In this document: positions 33,712 through 44,882 of the stretch, piece by piece
How positions within the stretch are numbered: position 1 is the first letter of the stretch
How the letters are laid out: each line of letters begins with the position of its first letter
NCBI GenBank assembly: GCA_911728455.2
Contig: OU452228.1
Location: 22,477,950 to 22,541,949 of the forward strand
Direction: 5' to 3'
Source of the DNA: Marthasterias glacialis
Taxonomy: Eukaryota > Echinodermata > Asteroidea > Forcipulatida > Asteriidae
Length of the DNA stretch: 64,000 nt
The notes under the pieces: generated by a model
Told to the model about the DNA's origin: nothing
Seen by the model: only the letters and a program-made list of their open reading frames with translations
Database searches by the model: none
Program-made: the position numbers and the translations under genes

Positions 33712-34050
33712 AGTCCCTGCTCAACATTGGTAAACTGACCGTAAATGATTCCATTCTTTGCACAAATCAAGATATTTGTAATAAAACCAACCTGTAAAAA
33801 TGTCGGCTCATTGCGCTGTTTCGTTTGCGAGAAAACGGTAAAAATGCATTCAGCATTTTTGTACGCATTTTTGTGGGCAGAATTTGTCGTCTCACTGAGA
33901 CGAAAACTAGTTCTGGATATTGTTTCATTTTATTATTTAAAAACGATAACACTTTAGGCAGCAATATTTCAAGGAAAGTTTTCCACCATCATTATCTTTA
34001 AAACATAAGGTATCATGTAAATCTGTGAACATTTATGTTTGTCTTCTTGC
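33712..34050 (+). repeat. Dispersed repeat family with GAGACGAAAAC palindrome, copy 2
   Basis: Same ordered words as at 12116-12400, with an inserted or retained central part (CGAGAAAACGGTAAAAATGC) that also appears inverted in the copy at 60640-61015. Confidence 0.8.
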
Positions 34051-34059
34051 CGATGTTTA

Positions 34060-34245
34060 GCTGGGGTTTTAAGCAGACAATGGTGCTTATAATAATTTTC
34101 TGCTGAGCAAAAAGAATCGGATACCAGTCACAAATGGTACATGCGCCATGGCATTTTGGGTGGTAACTTTATCCAGGTAAGCAAAATGTTTTTGTGCTAA
34201 GCTACTTTTTGTGCTTGAGCAGCTGAATGAAACTGGACCCTGATT
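34060..34245 (+). repeat. Dispersed AGCAAAA/TTTTGCT repeat
   Basis: TTTTCTGCTGAGCAAAAAGA, CAGGTAAGCAAAATG and TTTTTGTGCTTGAGCAG; the same order occurs at 11405-11605 and, in part, near 60500-60605. Confidence 0.65.
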
Positions 34246-35477
34246 GCGCCTTCTCTGCTGAATAATGCCGATTACGCATGGCTTTATAACAAGAACGACC
34301 TAAGGCTAATGCCATATCACATTCGCTTGCCTCAAAGCAGAAATTAATGACAGTTTCACCTGTACGGGCAAAGTCACTTTAACACGAATGCATGAAAGTG
34401 AAATAGGCTTCTTTGTTTTTGCCCCAAAGTGACCGTGTGCAACCTATAATCGAAAAGCTATAAAAAATGAAAAAAATCTACCTATCTACCCGTAATTTGA
34501 TGAGATGAGTGACCTTGTTTAATTCCAGGGCATTTCCTAACAGGCAAGATACTACTAATGCATGGAAAATCAACTTCAAAAATGATGAATTCATTTGTTC
34601 AATGCCAAACATTTTTTCCCGGTTTACATCGATACCAATCAACAATTGCTCAAATCTTTGAGTGAATACATATGACGTTAATTTTTTAAATTCAACTGAA
34701 AAATAATGATCTTGAAAAATAATGGTCCAATTTGAAAATACATGGCATTCGTTAATTTTTAAAAGAAATTGAAAAAAAATAATAATAATAAAAAAATTTA
34801 AAAATCACATCAGTAAAATGAATCTGGCAATTGGGGTAAAAAGTGTATTCACAAAGCTTAATACATATCTGTAGCACTTACTGTCACGGGAATAACGTGT
34901 AAATTTTAAAAACCAGCGTGCTGAGGTTGGGCCTAGCGTGAATTGTGTCAACCTGTTTATTCTGCGGCAATCCTCTTGGCGTAGTGATGACGTTTTGGAA
35001 CCGGAAATGCAATGTAAACGAATGTATACATACATATCCATGTACATGAACATTGGTTACACTGCATTTCCTGCTCGAAAACGTCACCACTTACCAACAG
35101 AACAGCGCCTCCTGTATCGTGGTGCAGAGTGCGTTGAACTCTAAATTATTTTAACCAAGAATGTATGCAGTTATTTTGAAGGCTAGTAATTTCGAGCTAC
35201 TGTTTCGTACACTAAGCAAGCAGCGCTAGAACAAAGCACTCTCGATTGTTCAAATGATCTGAGTTTGAGCATAGAGCTCTGTCCTTGCTCTAATGGTTTG
35301 GGTGAAGGTTCCCCGTGTTTGTTTTTCACGGCGGTGAGTTAGAGAGGAATGTACCGGCCTCGGCCATCACGTTACGTGCCGCTACTAGCCCCCATTGTGG
35401 GTGCCTTGTCTGCGTCGCTAGCATAGCTGGAACCTGTGGGAGAGAAGGGATGAAATAATTGTCAGTTTGAATCAATG

Positions 35478-35606
35478 AATACAAAAGATAATCATAACTT
35501 TGATGATTTGAGAGGGTGTGGCAAACTTTGTCACAGGTAGGCCTACCTGGCTGTGAAAATGTTTGCCACACCCTCTCGAATCAGCAAAGTTATGATTATC
35601 TTTTGT
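35478..35606. repeat. Palindrome around GAGAGGGTGTGGCAAAC
   Basis: AAAAGATAATCATAACTTTG and GAGAGGGTGTGGCAAAC face their own complements across GTAGGCCTACCTGG. About 129 bases of hairpin. Confidence 0.85.
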
Positions 35607-35619
35607 ATACATTTTCTAT

Positions 35620-36795
35620 TCATAATTCATGATAAGTTGTAGACAAATTGGCCCATCTTACCCCACTACAAATGACTTCTGGTGTAAAATGGGTAGGATC
35701 ACAAAAATCACCCAGAGAGAAAAAATAGCATACATTCAGTAAGTCTGTATTGCTTTTAGCCGACATTGATACCACTTCTGGGTCAACTGCTATTGTACTT
35801 AAATAAATCTTGACAGTCTTTCAAAAGTACTTATGGACAATGGTAACCCTCAGGTATGTTCCGAGACGCGTGAAATTTGACAATGGACAAGGAAAACAAA
35901 AATAGTTTCGTCCGTATTTAGTCTGTCTCTTGAGGTCGCCCTTTAACCTCTTTGCGGCAAACAATGTGCTTGTCCATTGTCAAATTTCACGCGTCTCAGA
36001 ACATACCTGAAAGACTGTCAAGATTTATTTAAGTACAATAGCAGTTGACCCAGTTTTTGATCACATGATTCAGAAGTGGTATCGATGTCGGCTAAAGGCA
36101 ATACAGACTTACTGAATGCGTTCATGGCCTGGCTCCGGAGTATTTGTCGAATTGTATACAATGTCAAATGAACACTCACTCTTATAATACCAGATCCAAT
36201 ACCGGTAACAACATCTCTCACTCTGCTGTTAAAACTGAAACTGGGAAACGTTCTTTCAAATTCTCTGGAGCCAGGTCATGGAATAACCTTCCACCTGCCA
36301 TTAAAAGCTTGCCAACTCTCATGAATTTTAAAACGCACGTCAAGGAGCACATTTTAAATCCAAGTAATGTGTAATAAGCTCTATTTTGATATATTGGTGG
36401 TAATTTTAAAGTCTTTTGTACTGGATTTTATTGTACTTTTTATATTGCTGTTTTTGTGGGGTTTTTTATTTCAATTTTTTAATTTCTTACTTTTTATTTT
36501 TTCGCTGACATGATTTCTTATTTTTTAGGCCTTTATTACTTATTTGCTTTGTATGATACTTTTGTATAATATTTTTATATTTTATGTATGTACTGAGGGC
36601 CCCCATGGAGAGCAGTGCTGTGCACTGATTGGGGTTTACCCTCATTAAATATGACTTTAAATAAATAAAAATGCTATTTTCTCTCTCTCTGTGATTTTTG
36701 TGATCCTACAGAGAGAAAAAATAACATGCATTCAGTAAGTAATTTTTAATGGGGTAAGATGGGCCAATTTGTCTACAACTTATCATGAAATATGA
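35620..36795. repeat. Long inverted repeat interrupted by a LINE fragment
   Basis: The left arm from about 35620 to 35892 returns inverted at 35969-36119 and resumes at 36670-36795 after the LINE. Shared words: TTCATGATAAGTTGTAGACA, GCCCATCTTACCCC, CTTAAATAAATCTTGACAG, GACGCGTGAAATTTGACAAT. The arms were joined before the LINE arrived. Confidence 0.85.
36120..36669 (+). mobile_element. 5'-truncated LINE 3' end
   Basis: The coding end at 36120-36374 reads VHGLAPEYLSNCIQCQMNTH, then GKRSFKFSGARSWNNLPPAI and FKTHVKEHIL before TAA. GLAPEYL, the S-F-x-GA/P-x-WN-LPP motif and F-K-x-H-x-K are the usual C-terminus of non-LTR reverse transcriptases. The 3' UTR ends in TAAATAAATAAAA. AATGC flanks both sides (36115-36119 and 36670-36674), a likely target duplication. 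Truncated at the 5' end, so inactive. Confidence 0.9.
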
Positions 36796-37007
36796 ACCGT
36801 TGTGGTAAAATGGGGCACATTTAATTTGTTTAAGACACAGCTGTTAAAGAGATTTGTGTTAAACTCACTCCAAGGGTTTAAGCTATTGTTGATTATTATA
36901 ATTTTGTTTATCCAAATGTTTGTTTAACTTACTTATCACACTTAAGACAGAGTTCTGGTAACGGTCATGTAATTTGTAACAAAATGTTGGTATTTTACTT
37001 CCAAAAC

Positions 37008-37255
37008 TACGGAAGCGTATTGCTGCCACGTGAACAAAAAAATCTCACTCTTATCGTGTACGTACACGAAAGTTATCTTGCACGTACACGATAGTTATCG
37101 TGTATGTACACGATGATAAAGCTAATCGTGCACGTAACGATTGGGAATTATCGTTTACGTACACGATAAGTTTGGATTGACAGTGTACGTACAAAATAAC
37201 TATCGTGTACGTACAAGATAAGAGTGGGATTTTTTAGTCACTACACTTCCGTACA
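37008..37255. repeat. TIR element with clustered TATCGTGTACGTACACGATA palindromes
   Basis: Outer ends TACGGAAG and CTTCCGTA, then AATCTCACTCTTATCGTG and its inverse. Inside, the palindrome TATCGTGTACGTACACGATA or close variants occurs about six times in 170 bases. Located 3' of the nicotinamidase stop. Confidence 0.8.
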
Positions 37256-37456
37256 AAACAAAGAGGCAACTTGGTGTTGGAATCAAGCATGAGGCTTTGT
37301 ATTATTGCCGCGGATGGACAAAAGTGTAACGGTTATTACTGACGATAGAGCACAGTTGTACGGAGCTCAACAAGTGACATTCCACTTATCGAGAAACCAG
37401 TCCTCGAACGAAATCAACTTGGTACTGTCTCGTAATCTTTGCAAGTAGCATGGCAC

Positions 37457-37825
37457 TCACTGAGCTCCGTAGAGTTGATATGAAGGTAAAGCCCTCATGA
37501 TTTCTATACCAACCTCTGACGCTTTGCCAACCAAACACCCAGCACTGAGCAATCCCTGTTTCATGGCTTTTATCTCCTCATGACACACGCCCCTCGTGGC
37601 GTCCTCGATTAGCATAGTCCGGTACCCGAATCTTTGGGCATCCATCGCCGTACTGCCTACGCAGAGGTCGAATGTCAGGCCACAGACGTAAATGTCAGTG
37701 ATCGCTCTCTGCCTCATTTCGGCAACCAACGCCTTGTTGACTTGTTTGGTATTATCCATGAGGACGGAGTAGCTTTCAATCTCGGGGTCTGTGCCCTTCG
37801 GTGCTATAATGTGGTTGTCAACTAT
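37457..37825 (-). CDS. Naam: Nicotinamidase exon 7 (catalytic Lys and Cys, stop)
   Basis: 369 nt, phase 0 in, acceptor ACATTGCCATTCCAG. It encodes IVDNHIIAPKGTDPEIESYS with catalytic Lys226, and IYVCGLTFDLCVGSTAMDAQ with catalytic Cys271, then a C-terminal helix region ending SYQLYGAQ and TGA. No clear AATAAA was noticed close downstream. Confidence 0.95.
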   Translation of the reverse strand: MVDNHIIAPKGTDPEIESYSVLMDNTKQVNKALVAEMRQRAITDIYVCGLTFDLCVGSTAMDAQRFGYRTMLIEDATRGVCHEEIKAMKQGLLSAGCLVGKASEVGIEIMRALPSYQLYGAQ

Positions 37826-39676
37826 CTGGAATGGCAATGTCAAACTATATTAGGCCTCGTCAGAATCAAGGCGACTTCGGCTGCGGCCGTTGAAGGACAA
37901 CGTCGAAGAATGTGACTCTTCGGCGTTACGACCAATGTCAACGCCGTTAATGCGGACTCGGCCGTGCACCAAAGCCTGATGATGGGGTTGAACACCAACT
38001 ACAATATTTTACGATCTCAGGCATGATATTTGGACCTTTTCAAAAAGTTGGAACATTTTGTTGAGTACAAGGGCCGACCTATATGTTCATAATAGGCTTT
38101 AATATACTTTTCAGGCTATTTAATCACAGTTTTGCGGATTTTTCCAACGGCAAAAAAAAATCGAATATCACACTTAGGTATAGGAAGAATATCATGCCTG
38201 TTATTTCTCTATTCACTTTTTTCAATTAAGGTTTGTCTATATATTTTTAGATAAATTTAGTTTGCGGTAGCACCTTGTGATGATCTTTCTTGCAAGTCTA
38301 TTTAGCTTATAACTCAATGATGGATGGGTCCATCTATTCAGTGTGCAGTATCACAGCATGTTTACAATCATTATTATACATTAATAATTGAAATTTGCAA
38401 AAGAACTCACCACTATGGCATTAAATAATAATTAAGCGCACATAAAACCGTTTATAAAAGTATCTTTACCAGATATATTCTTTCAAACTCCTTACTTTCA
38501 GATCTGGATGAAACTCCGCTCCGTATGTACCCTCAACGCAATGCACGGGCCACAAAATCTGATCGACCAACGGCATTCTGTCAAAAACAACTGTGTCCAA
38601 CAAGCTTGCGTCTTCAGCTTTTACCTTTGAATGGAAGGAAACATTCTGAGTTGTGGGAGACGCAACATTACACAAAAACACAAATAAAATACCTTACAAA
38701 AAAATATAAATAAAATGCAAAACTGATAAGGTATGTTTATGTAAGAAAAACTACCCATCGAGGACGATCTGACGAGCACAATGATTTCTATCATCCCGTC
38801 TGGGCTATCTTGTTGGCAAGTCATTACGTCACACGCATGTGCATCTGCTGCACGCCCAAAGTTTTCGCTGCTTCCAGTTCCAAAACTGGTATACGTTACT
38901 GTTATTTTACCGAAAAACACTCGGTCCTTCACTCAAAGCAGTTTCTTATGAAAGAAACCGATATTGTGTTTGCAAGACACACGTGAAAGGCAAGTCCAGA
39001 AACTACGTTGTTCTTACATAGATCATCAAAGACAAAAAGTTCAATGCATTTTCCATGGGCTTCTGCAAATCAACGGAGCCAGTTTGTGTGAAGTGGGCGT
39101 GACTTACAGAACTACGTCACACTTACAGTCAGTCACGTCCATGACTTAGGGACCGTTCAGGACGGGATAGTTAAGTCCAACATGTGTGTCCTCATTGTAA
39201 CTCCAAGTATGTGCATAATTACGAGGACGTCATTACAGCGTTCAATGCTATTGTTCATACCTTGCTAGATGGGTGGAGTCTCCTCAGATGCAGATTATCG
39301 AAGAAGGACATGTGATTGAGAGGATGGAGGTCTTTCGTGTATACCACCACGTCAAACTGAACAGAATCCAGCAGCCTGTGTTAGAAAGAATCACACGAAT
39401 TAATGAGGATGAATAAACGGTATCTACAATACATGTTGGTTGAAATCATTATTGCCACACTAGCCGATGGCATGTATAACGATGTTTCTCCGCATTTTGG
39501 GTATTTTCTACCCATTGTTATAGGTGTAAGGATCTAGTCAGTTCAGTTTAAGCTGCAAAAATACTCAAAATCTCAAAGGTAGAATCGATCCAAACCTGGT
39601 CATAGTAGTTAGATCCATTTCCGGGTCAGCATGGCCTATTTTCTCAGTCAAACTCACGCGGTGCCCGAATCAGATG

Positions 39677-39707
<31 letters not shown>

Positions 39708-42700
39708 AAGATTCCTTGTCACTGTGACCCTCAGACGAGTCAGGCTGGCCCCTTTGAAAGCCAGGTCAAAAGTCAATTCTGACTGGGGTTGTAATAGTTT
39801 ATTAACTTGTTAATAACCGGTACAACGTCGGCACCCTCTTGAGTGGCTGGACAGTTCCTAAGGGCAAGTGAACCATCAATGAAGTCATTTTGGACGTCTA
39901 CAACAATCAAAGCGGCCTTCGGTGTTAAAATCTGAAAGACAAATACAATCCAGTTATCTTGGCGAGTTAAGTGAGGTTGGGAGTTCATGTACAGAATTTA
40001 GTTAAGCATCCGTTATTTGAAAGTCATTTTCACAAAAACATTTATTGGCAGGCCTGGTGGGATCAAAACCACCTTCCTTGACTATCTGGCCATCCTCGAT
40101 AGCTTGACTGCACCTATCCACACACACATACTCCCCCATCTTTGTCGACCCCTGTAAGATCGAGGACTTCTCTTTGTTCTCCCATTGTTTTGGATTTTGT
40201 ATTATTTATTTGTATATCTTATTTCGTCTTCATTGGTTTTGTACACGAAAGAGAAGCGAAGACGCCCTCGCTCTGAAAAATATCCGGGTCCCTTTTGTTG
40301 AAGTCCTCGGTTTCAACGGGTGATCTAATGGTACCGAGGTGAGTTTCACAAAGAGTTAAGGTTGATCTTAAGTGCAAATCAATCTTCATTGCAAAGCAAA
40401 GTGTGATGTCACAATACAAATCACCATGGTAATACTGACAACACATCTTAAGATGAATCTTGGTGCATTGTGAAATCGACCCCGGTGACTGGATAGCAGG
40501 TCATGCGAGGCGGCCATTTTAAAACTACCCAAAACCCATTTAATACACACAGTGAGTTTACAATATGCGATGTATTTTGTGAAATAAGTAAGAGATTTTG
40601 AATTTATTTCAAAAGCTCTTTTGGGCCCACTATGTTACTTTATTAATATTTCTTTTGAAAATGTGCGTCAAAGCATGCACGGCACACGTTGATAATGTGC
40701 TATCATGCGTCCGCCAGCACTGACTTCAACGAACACAAACAACCAGGGCCCAATTTCAAAGCTCTGCTTACCGGAAGCAGAGAATTCAGCCCTTACGTTA
40801 GCGTATTTTATGGGTTAGCAAGGGATGTTTGCTTCTGCGCCTGCGTATTTCACGTTTCCATGCATTCTGCGCTTACACAGCTAGCACAGAAATTCGGCGC
40901 TAGCCTTGTAAGCAAAGAATGGAAATCGCAAGTGCAGAATTGGGCGGTAAGCAGAGTCATGAAATTGGGCCCTACTATTTATTCAGTCAGTATAATTGAG
41001 ATAAGTTCTGACATTCTCACACATTACGCGCCTTGTCAACCATTTTATGGCCTATAGTTGTGAAAGTTTAACAACAGCGGCGTACCCAGGGTAAACTTTC
41101 AGGGGGCACAGGGGGGGGGCATAATTTTTTCTAGGGGGGCACTTTTGACCAATAAAAACTGTAGTTTCCGTTTGTATTTTTCCTAAACAAGCCCCTTTTC
41201 AGCACTCTTCTGACGTGTTGAGGTAACTCAAAATACATTGTCTGCGTGTAATTAACTTAAAAATAGTTTTAAAAACACTGGAAATACTACATTCAAGCTT
41301 CTTAAATGTAACATTTTGTTCAGGAAAGTTGTAATCAAAAGTCTAAGTTTCTAGGGGCACCGGGGGGCACAGACATCAGTCGGGGGCATGTGTCCCCGTG
41401 CCCCCGTGCCCCCCCCCCCCCCCCACACACACACACACACACAGGGTTACGCCTCTGTTGCCAATTCACATCCGTGTACATTTTCATTTCTATTTAAAAG
41501 ACGGGAACAATCTTTACACCTGCATGGCTATATATTTGGTGCGCATATTTCTGAGTATAATAATGATATCGTATAGTGGGATAACCCCTGAATGAAATCA
41601 CTGACGTACCTGTTTGAGCCAGAGCGTCCAGCAATGGTCAAATCGATCCCAGTGGATATGTGCATTGAGCTGAAATACAAATTAATCGGTGTTTTGAAAG
41701 ATGGGGAATGGGGAATGATATTTATGCTTCAGTTCAATATTGAATGCAAGGATTTTTAGGGCCTTGTTTTTAAAAGTCAGGTCACAGACGTGGATGTAAG
41801 AATACAAAATTAATGGTTAAAAAGTATTCCTTTATTTTAGTGTGTTTTTCTCGAGAATATTCCGATACCTGCAAAGTTGTGTTTATTTCATTTTTTTTTT
41901 AGGAATTACTGAGTAGGCCGCGTACGTACACAGCAACTGGTTTCTGGGATGTGGCGAGTCGAATTTGGTGCAGTGTCAATAGGCCTATATATTTTCCCAC
42001 ATTATTTTTTGCCAATTTAATAATACCCAGTTGATGAAAGAGCTCGTAAAAGTAACCAAACACAACTTACCTCTTTCCCGCCTAAAAGTTTCATCATAGC
42101 CATTGATTCCGACTTCGACACCACACGATCGTTCCCATCGATCGTGAAGAGATCACAACAGAGGTTGTGAAATTCATCCTCGTTGAGGACACCGTCCCTG
42201 GAACGAATATTAACGGAAGGCGATTAGTCCAAAGTGTTTTGCCGAGTAATGCTGGATGAAGTTGTCGGGGGTTTTCATCTGGCAAAGGCTTAATGTTGAG
42301 GATAAGGTCCTGGTTGGCTTTCTTGACGCCATATTGTTTGTCTTTCATTGATGACTTTGTGCAGATCACAATTTTATTGCTGTAATTAGGCACAATTAAC
42401 GAACTTCAGTATCCGTCACGAGTCATGCAGAAGATACGCCAGCTCAATCAATTGTTTATGGTGCCCCGTTTGTATATAATTTATCTGGCAAATAAAGTTT
42501 GCTTACAAATAATACCGGTAACCTCATTGAAAAATGGAGCCCCTATGTATAAACCACAGAACTACGTGTGACGCGTCGTGGCCGAGCGGTTTTAAGAACA
42601 CCGGGCTCAAGCTCTGGTGTTTCTGATCAGCAGAGTGTGGGTTCGGGACCCGGTCTTGACACTTGTGTCCTTAAGCAAGACACTTGACCATTATTGCTTC

Positions 42701-44067
42701 GTCCTTCGGATGGGACGTAAAGCCGTTAGTCCCGTGTGTTGTATCAATATCTATCAACACATGTAAAAGAACCTAGAAACATAATTTGTCGCTAAGAGAA
42801 GGGGTTCGCCACGGTGTTTCTGCAGGGCATGGTTAATAGTAGCTGCAACTGCACGGCTCCCGCAAGGAGTTTCCGTAAGGATGCTTCGCCTAATGTTATG
42901 ATACAGATACAGAAACCTGGAATTTGTAAAGCTATATTATGTGCCGTCAATAAGATGCTCGAACTTGTTTCTATTGCGTTAGTCGTGTGAAGAGAACACA
43001 ATTGGAGAGTACATTCGAGACTTGTCATGTGATAGGCCTTTACTGGCCCATTATTATGCCGGTTATATGCATATAAGAGATATGCAATGACAGGTCGGCC
43101 ACAAAAACAAGGTACGGATAAAAACAGGAGCTCAAAAACTCCGCTTGTGGTTAATTTTTTACACGTGACTAACAATATTACAATGATATTGTCCTTTGGA
43201 CTTTGTGTATATATAACATTAACAATAGCCTGCAAACGGTGCCATAACGACAATGCAAAGGCAGGCGTGTGTGTGTGTTTGTTATACATAATCACCATCT
43301 TTTAAAAGCTTCGAACTCTACACCTACAGACGATCGAAGAACATTTTACTTGTGAATATTATTGACTCAATCACGGTGACACGGGGTTTCAGTGCTAGGC
43401 TATGATACAGGTACCCACGTGACCGATATCATGATAGATTTCTCCCCGTTCTAAACCCGCTGTATGCGTATACCTTTCCTCCAATATAACCAATTTGGTA
43501 CAACAGGCATCAGTCAAATAATAAGTTGTTTACATTTTTATGGCTAACAGTTTTACCCCCCCCCCCCAAAAAAAAAAAAAAAAAAAAATAGTATAATGTT
43601 GACCATTGTTGGACAGAGTAGAACTGTTTTATTTGACATCCAAACCTCTTTACCATGGTAAAATTTGTGTCTGTTGGCAGCAGTTTGGAAGAATCAGATG
43701 TTCATGATACTGACCGTTTCAGGAGCAACTTGACATTGAAACAGTCAATGTGCTTCAACATGACTCTCAACTTATTAGCCTGTAGCAAACCAATTCTCAA
43801 ACCGCCTTGTAACCAAATGCATTAAAACCACGAGACCTCCTCAACCTCGTTCCGTTGCAAAACAAGAAAAGGATTGATGGGCTTGTTGGGGGAGATGTTC
43901 TCCTCGAGGTTAACTATCCTTCAAAGATCCTGGGTGTCCAACTAGGCTACTGTGGATATCATTATTCATACTTACCTGTCCCTGTCGAAATGGTTGAAAC
44001 AAGCCTCTTTCAGTTGTGCATTTTGAGGGCTGTACCCTAGTGAATCAAAGCCGCTCCACTTTGCCAT
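37457..44067 (-). CDS. Naam: Nicotinamidase with N-terminal EF-hand, complete 7-exon model
   Basis: Exons 44067-43976, 42197-42071, 41669-41610, 39931-39807, 39375-39261, 38624-38496 and 37825-37457 join to 338 residues with all phases matching. The family hydrolyses nicotinamide to nicotinic acid for NAD salvage, probably in the cytosol; vertebrates lack it, while insects and nematodes have it. Residues 28-39 form an EF-hand loop (DRDRDGVLNEDE). The isochorismatase-like fold starts near residue 98. By analogy with yeast Pnc1, the catalytic triad is Asp105 (VVDVQNDF), Lys226 (APKG) and Cys271 (DLCV), with metal ligands Asp150 and His152 (KDLHP) and His201 (WPVHC). The length is close to Drosophila Naam, which also has an EF-hand. 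The start ATG sits seven bases after an in-frame-independent TAG in a clean leader; an upstream noncoding exon cannot be excluded. No promoter was recognised. Confidence 0.93.
38496..38624 (-). CDS. Naam: Nicotinamidase exon 6 (WPxHC motif)
   Basis: 129 nt, phase 0-0, acceptor TTCCATTCAAAG, donor CTGAAA/GTAAGG. It contains VDQILWPVHCVEGTYGAEFH, the highly conserved nicotinamidase WPxHC motif with the metal ligand His201. The AAAG acceptor is weaker than usual, but the frame and homology are unambiguous. Confidence 0.92.
39261..39375 (-). CDS. Naam: Nicotinamidase exon 5 (metal-binding D-x-H)
   Basis: 115 nt, phase 2 in and 0 out, acceptor TTTCTAACACAG, donor AAG/GTATGA. It encodes LLDSVQFDVVVYTKDLHPLN, then HMSFFDNLHLRRLHPSSK. 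Asp150 and His152 correspond to the zinc ligands of Pnc1-type enzymes. Confidence 0.9.
39677..39702. repeat. Poly-T run
   Basis: About 26 consecutive T on the plus strand in a nicotinamidase intron. Possibly the tail of a degraded retrocopy; nothing identifiable is attached. Confidence 0.8.
39807..39931 (-). CDS. Naam: Nicotinamidase exon 4 (catalytic Asp)
   Basis: 125 nt, phase 0 in and 2 out, acceptor TTTGTCTTTCAG, donor AACAA/GTTAAT. It encodes ILTPKAALIVVDVQNDFIDG, the first strand of the isochorismatase fold with the catalytic Asp105, up to VVPVIN. The frame stays open past the donor, but homology (INKLLDSVQFDVVVY) requires the splice here. Confidence 0.92.
40148..40325. repeat. Small inverted-repeat element ATCGAGGACTTC family
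   Basis: Ends GATCGAGGACTTCTCTTTGT and GTTGAAGTCCTCGGTTTC, as at 2643-2755. In the intron between nicotinamidase exons 3 and 4. Confidence 0.7.
40340..40477. mobile_element. MITE with GTTTCACAAAGAG / TTGTGAAATC ends
   Basis: GAGTTTCACAAAGAGTTAAG and TGGTGCATTGTGAAATC; the interior has CTTAAGTGCAAATCAATC. The termini resemble those of the 1431-1786 element. Confidence 0.65.
40746..40972. mobile_element. MITE with GGGCCCAATTTCA termini
   Basis: GGGCCCAATTTCAAAGCTCT and TCATGAAATTGGGCCC face each other; GCTCTGCTTACC and GGTAAGCAGAG continue the arms. 227 bases, non-coding. In a nicotinamidase intron. Confidence 0.8.
41408..41443. repeat. Poly-C plus (CA)n microsatellite
   Basis: A run of about 16 C followed by about ten CA units, next to GGGGCACCGGGGGGCAC-rich sequence (41100-41410). 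The surrounding G-rich phrases recur near 44480 and 44925, suggesting a dispersed repeat. Confidence 0.85.
41610..41669 (-). CDS. Naam: Nicotinamidase exon 3 (linker)
   Basis: 60 nt, phase 0-0, acceptor TTGTATTTCAG, donor CAG/GTACGT. It encodes LNAHIHWDRFDHCWTLWLKQ, a linker between the EF-hand region and the hydrolase domain. Too short to be found by length alone; fixed by exact phase and strong splice sites between two certain exons. Confidence 0.85.
42071..42197 (-). CDS. Naam: Nicotinamidase exon 2 (second half of EF-hand)
   Basis: 127 nt, phase 2 in and 0 out, acceptor ATATTCGTTCCAG, donor GAG/GTAAGT. It encodes DGVLNEDEFHNLCCDLF, completing the calcium-binding loop, then a weak second EF-like segment FTIDGNDRVVSKSE that lacks the full ligand set. 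Confidence 0.88.
42574..42830 (+). mobile_element. tRNA-derived SINE copy
   Basis: GCGTCGTGGCCGAGCGG, GTGTTTCTGATCAGCAGAG, GTGGGTTCGGGACCCGG, CCTTCGGATGGGACGTAAAG, AAGAGAAGGGGTTCGCC. Well conserved. In the intron between nicotinamidase exons 1 and 2. Confidence 0.9.
43556..43588. repeat. Poly-C/poly-A run
   Basis: About 12 C followed by about 20 A. Low complexity. Confidence 0.85.
43976..44067 (-). CDS. Naam: Nicotinamidase exon 1 (start, first half of EF-hand)
   Basis: 92 nt, starts at ATG and encodes MAKWSGFDSLGYSPQ, then helix LKEACFNHFDRD, ending GACAG/GTAAGTA. The helix and D-x-D of an EF-hand loop end exactly at the donor. The next exon supplies the rest, and the join gives Arg at the split codon, which supports both exons. 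Confidence 0.85.
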
Positions 44068-44831
44068 CTAGGCACCGGTCGTAACATTCGAAAAGAGTTC
44101 GCACCTACACGAGCTACTTTGTAATGTGGTCCTTTACATTGCCCCATACCAGAGGCAAACCGACACAGTGGAGCTTATGGGGCGGCTTTTATTTACGAAA
44201 AACATACCCGTGAATGTTGATTCAATGTTTTGTGTACATAGCATACATGCGTGGGGTGAAAGGTTGCCCGACCAGAAGAGGGTAACTTGTTATAAATTAA
44301 TACCTACTCTGGTATGGGGCTTTGACACAATTTTCTACTATTTCTGTTTATCTATTTTTCTTTGTTTGGCACAATAAAATGTTCAAGATAAGGATTGGTA
44401 GGACAGAGGCGAAAAGAAGTTATTTAGGGGGAATAAGGTTTTTATTTTATTTTTATTTATTTATTTCTTTTTTTGGAGGGGGGGGGGTTGGGGGTCCTTT
44501 TTTCGGGGGGCTACTAATTCTGGACAATGAAAACTGTACTTTGCGCTCATTTTTCTTCAACAAGATCTTAATCTACGCATTAGCCGGTATGCTCTTTTTC
44601 AACGCTCTTGTTATGCCGTTTATGACGGTATTTTTTCATTTAGACTGAGAGGGAGGTAAACTTCATTAGGCCTACCTTATCTGCGTGTAAACAGAAAACT
44701 TATTTAAACATTGAGTAATGCTGCATAAAACGTTTTATTCTAGTCGTTTTTAATCTGAAAGGTCAACATTTAAAATGACCACCCAGGGGTGGAGCACGGA
44801 TTTGTGTTGTATATATATATTTTTTATTTTT

Positions 44832-44882
44832 ATTAGTAGTAGTAGTAGTAGTAGTAGTATTATTTATTATTATTATTATTGT
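44832..44882. repeat. (TAG)n/(TTA)n microsatellite
   Basis: About nine AGT units followed by TATTTATTATTATTATT. Low complexity. Confidence 0.85.

Larger units (their letters stand above)
32341..35477. other. Intergenic, no gene seen
   Basis: Contains the repeat copy at 33712-34050 and an element at 34060-34245. A pair of facing sequences at 32990-33015 and 33280-33305 (TTTACAAAAGAGCC and CTCTTTTGTAAAC) suggests another small inverted-repeat element. AT-rich otherwise. Confidence 0.4.

Noticed and set aside
42792..43298. 168-codon minus-strand frame
   Set aside because: It begins in SINE sequence, shows no family motif and lies in a nicotinamidase intron.
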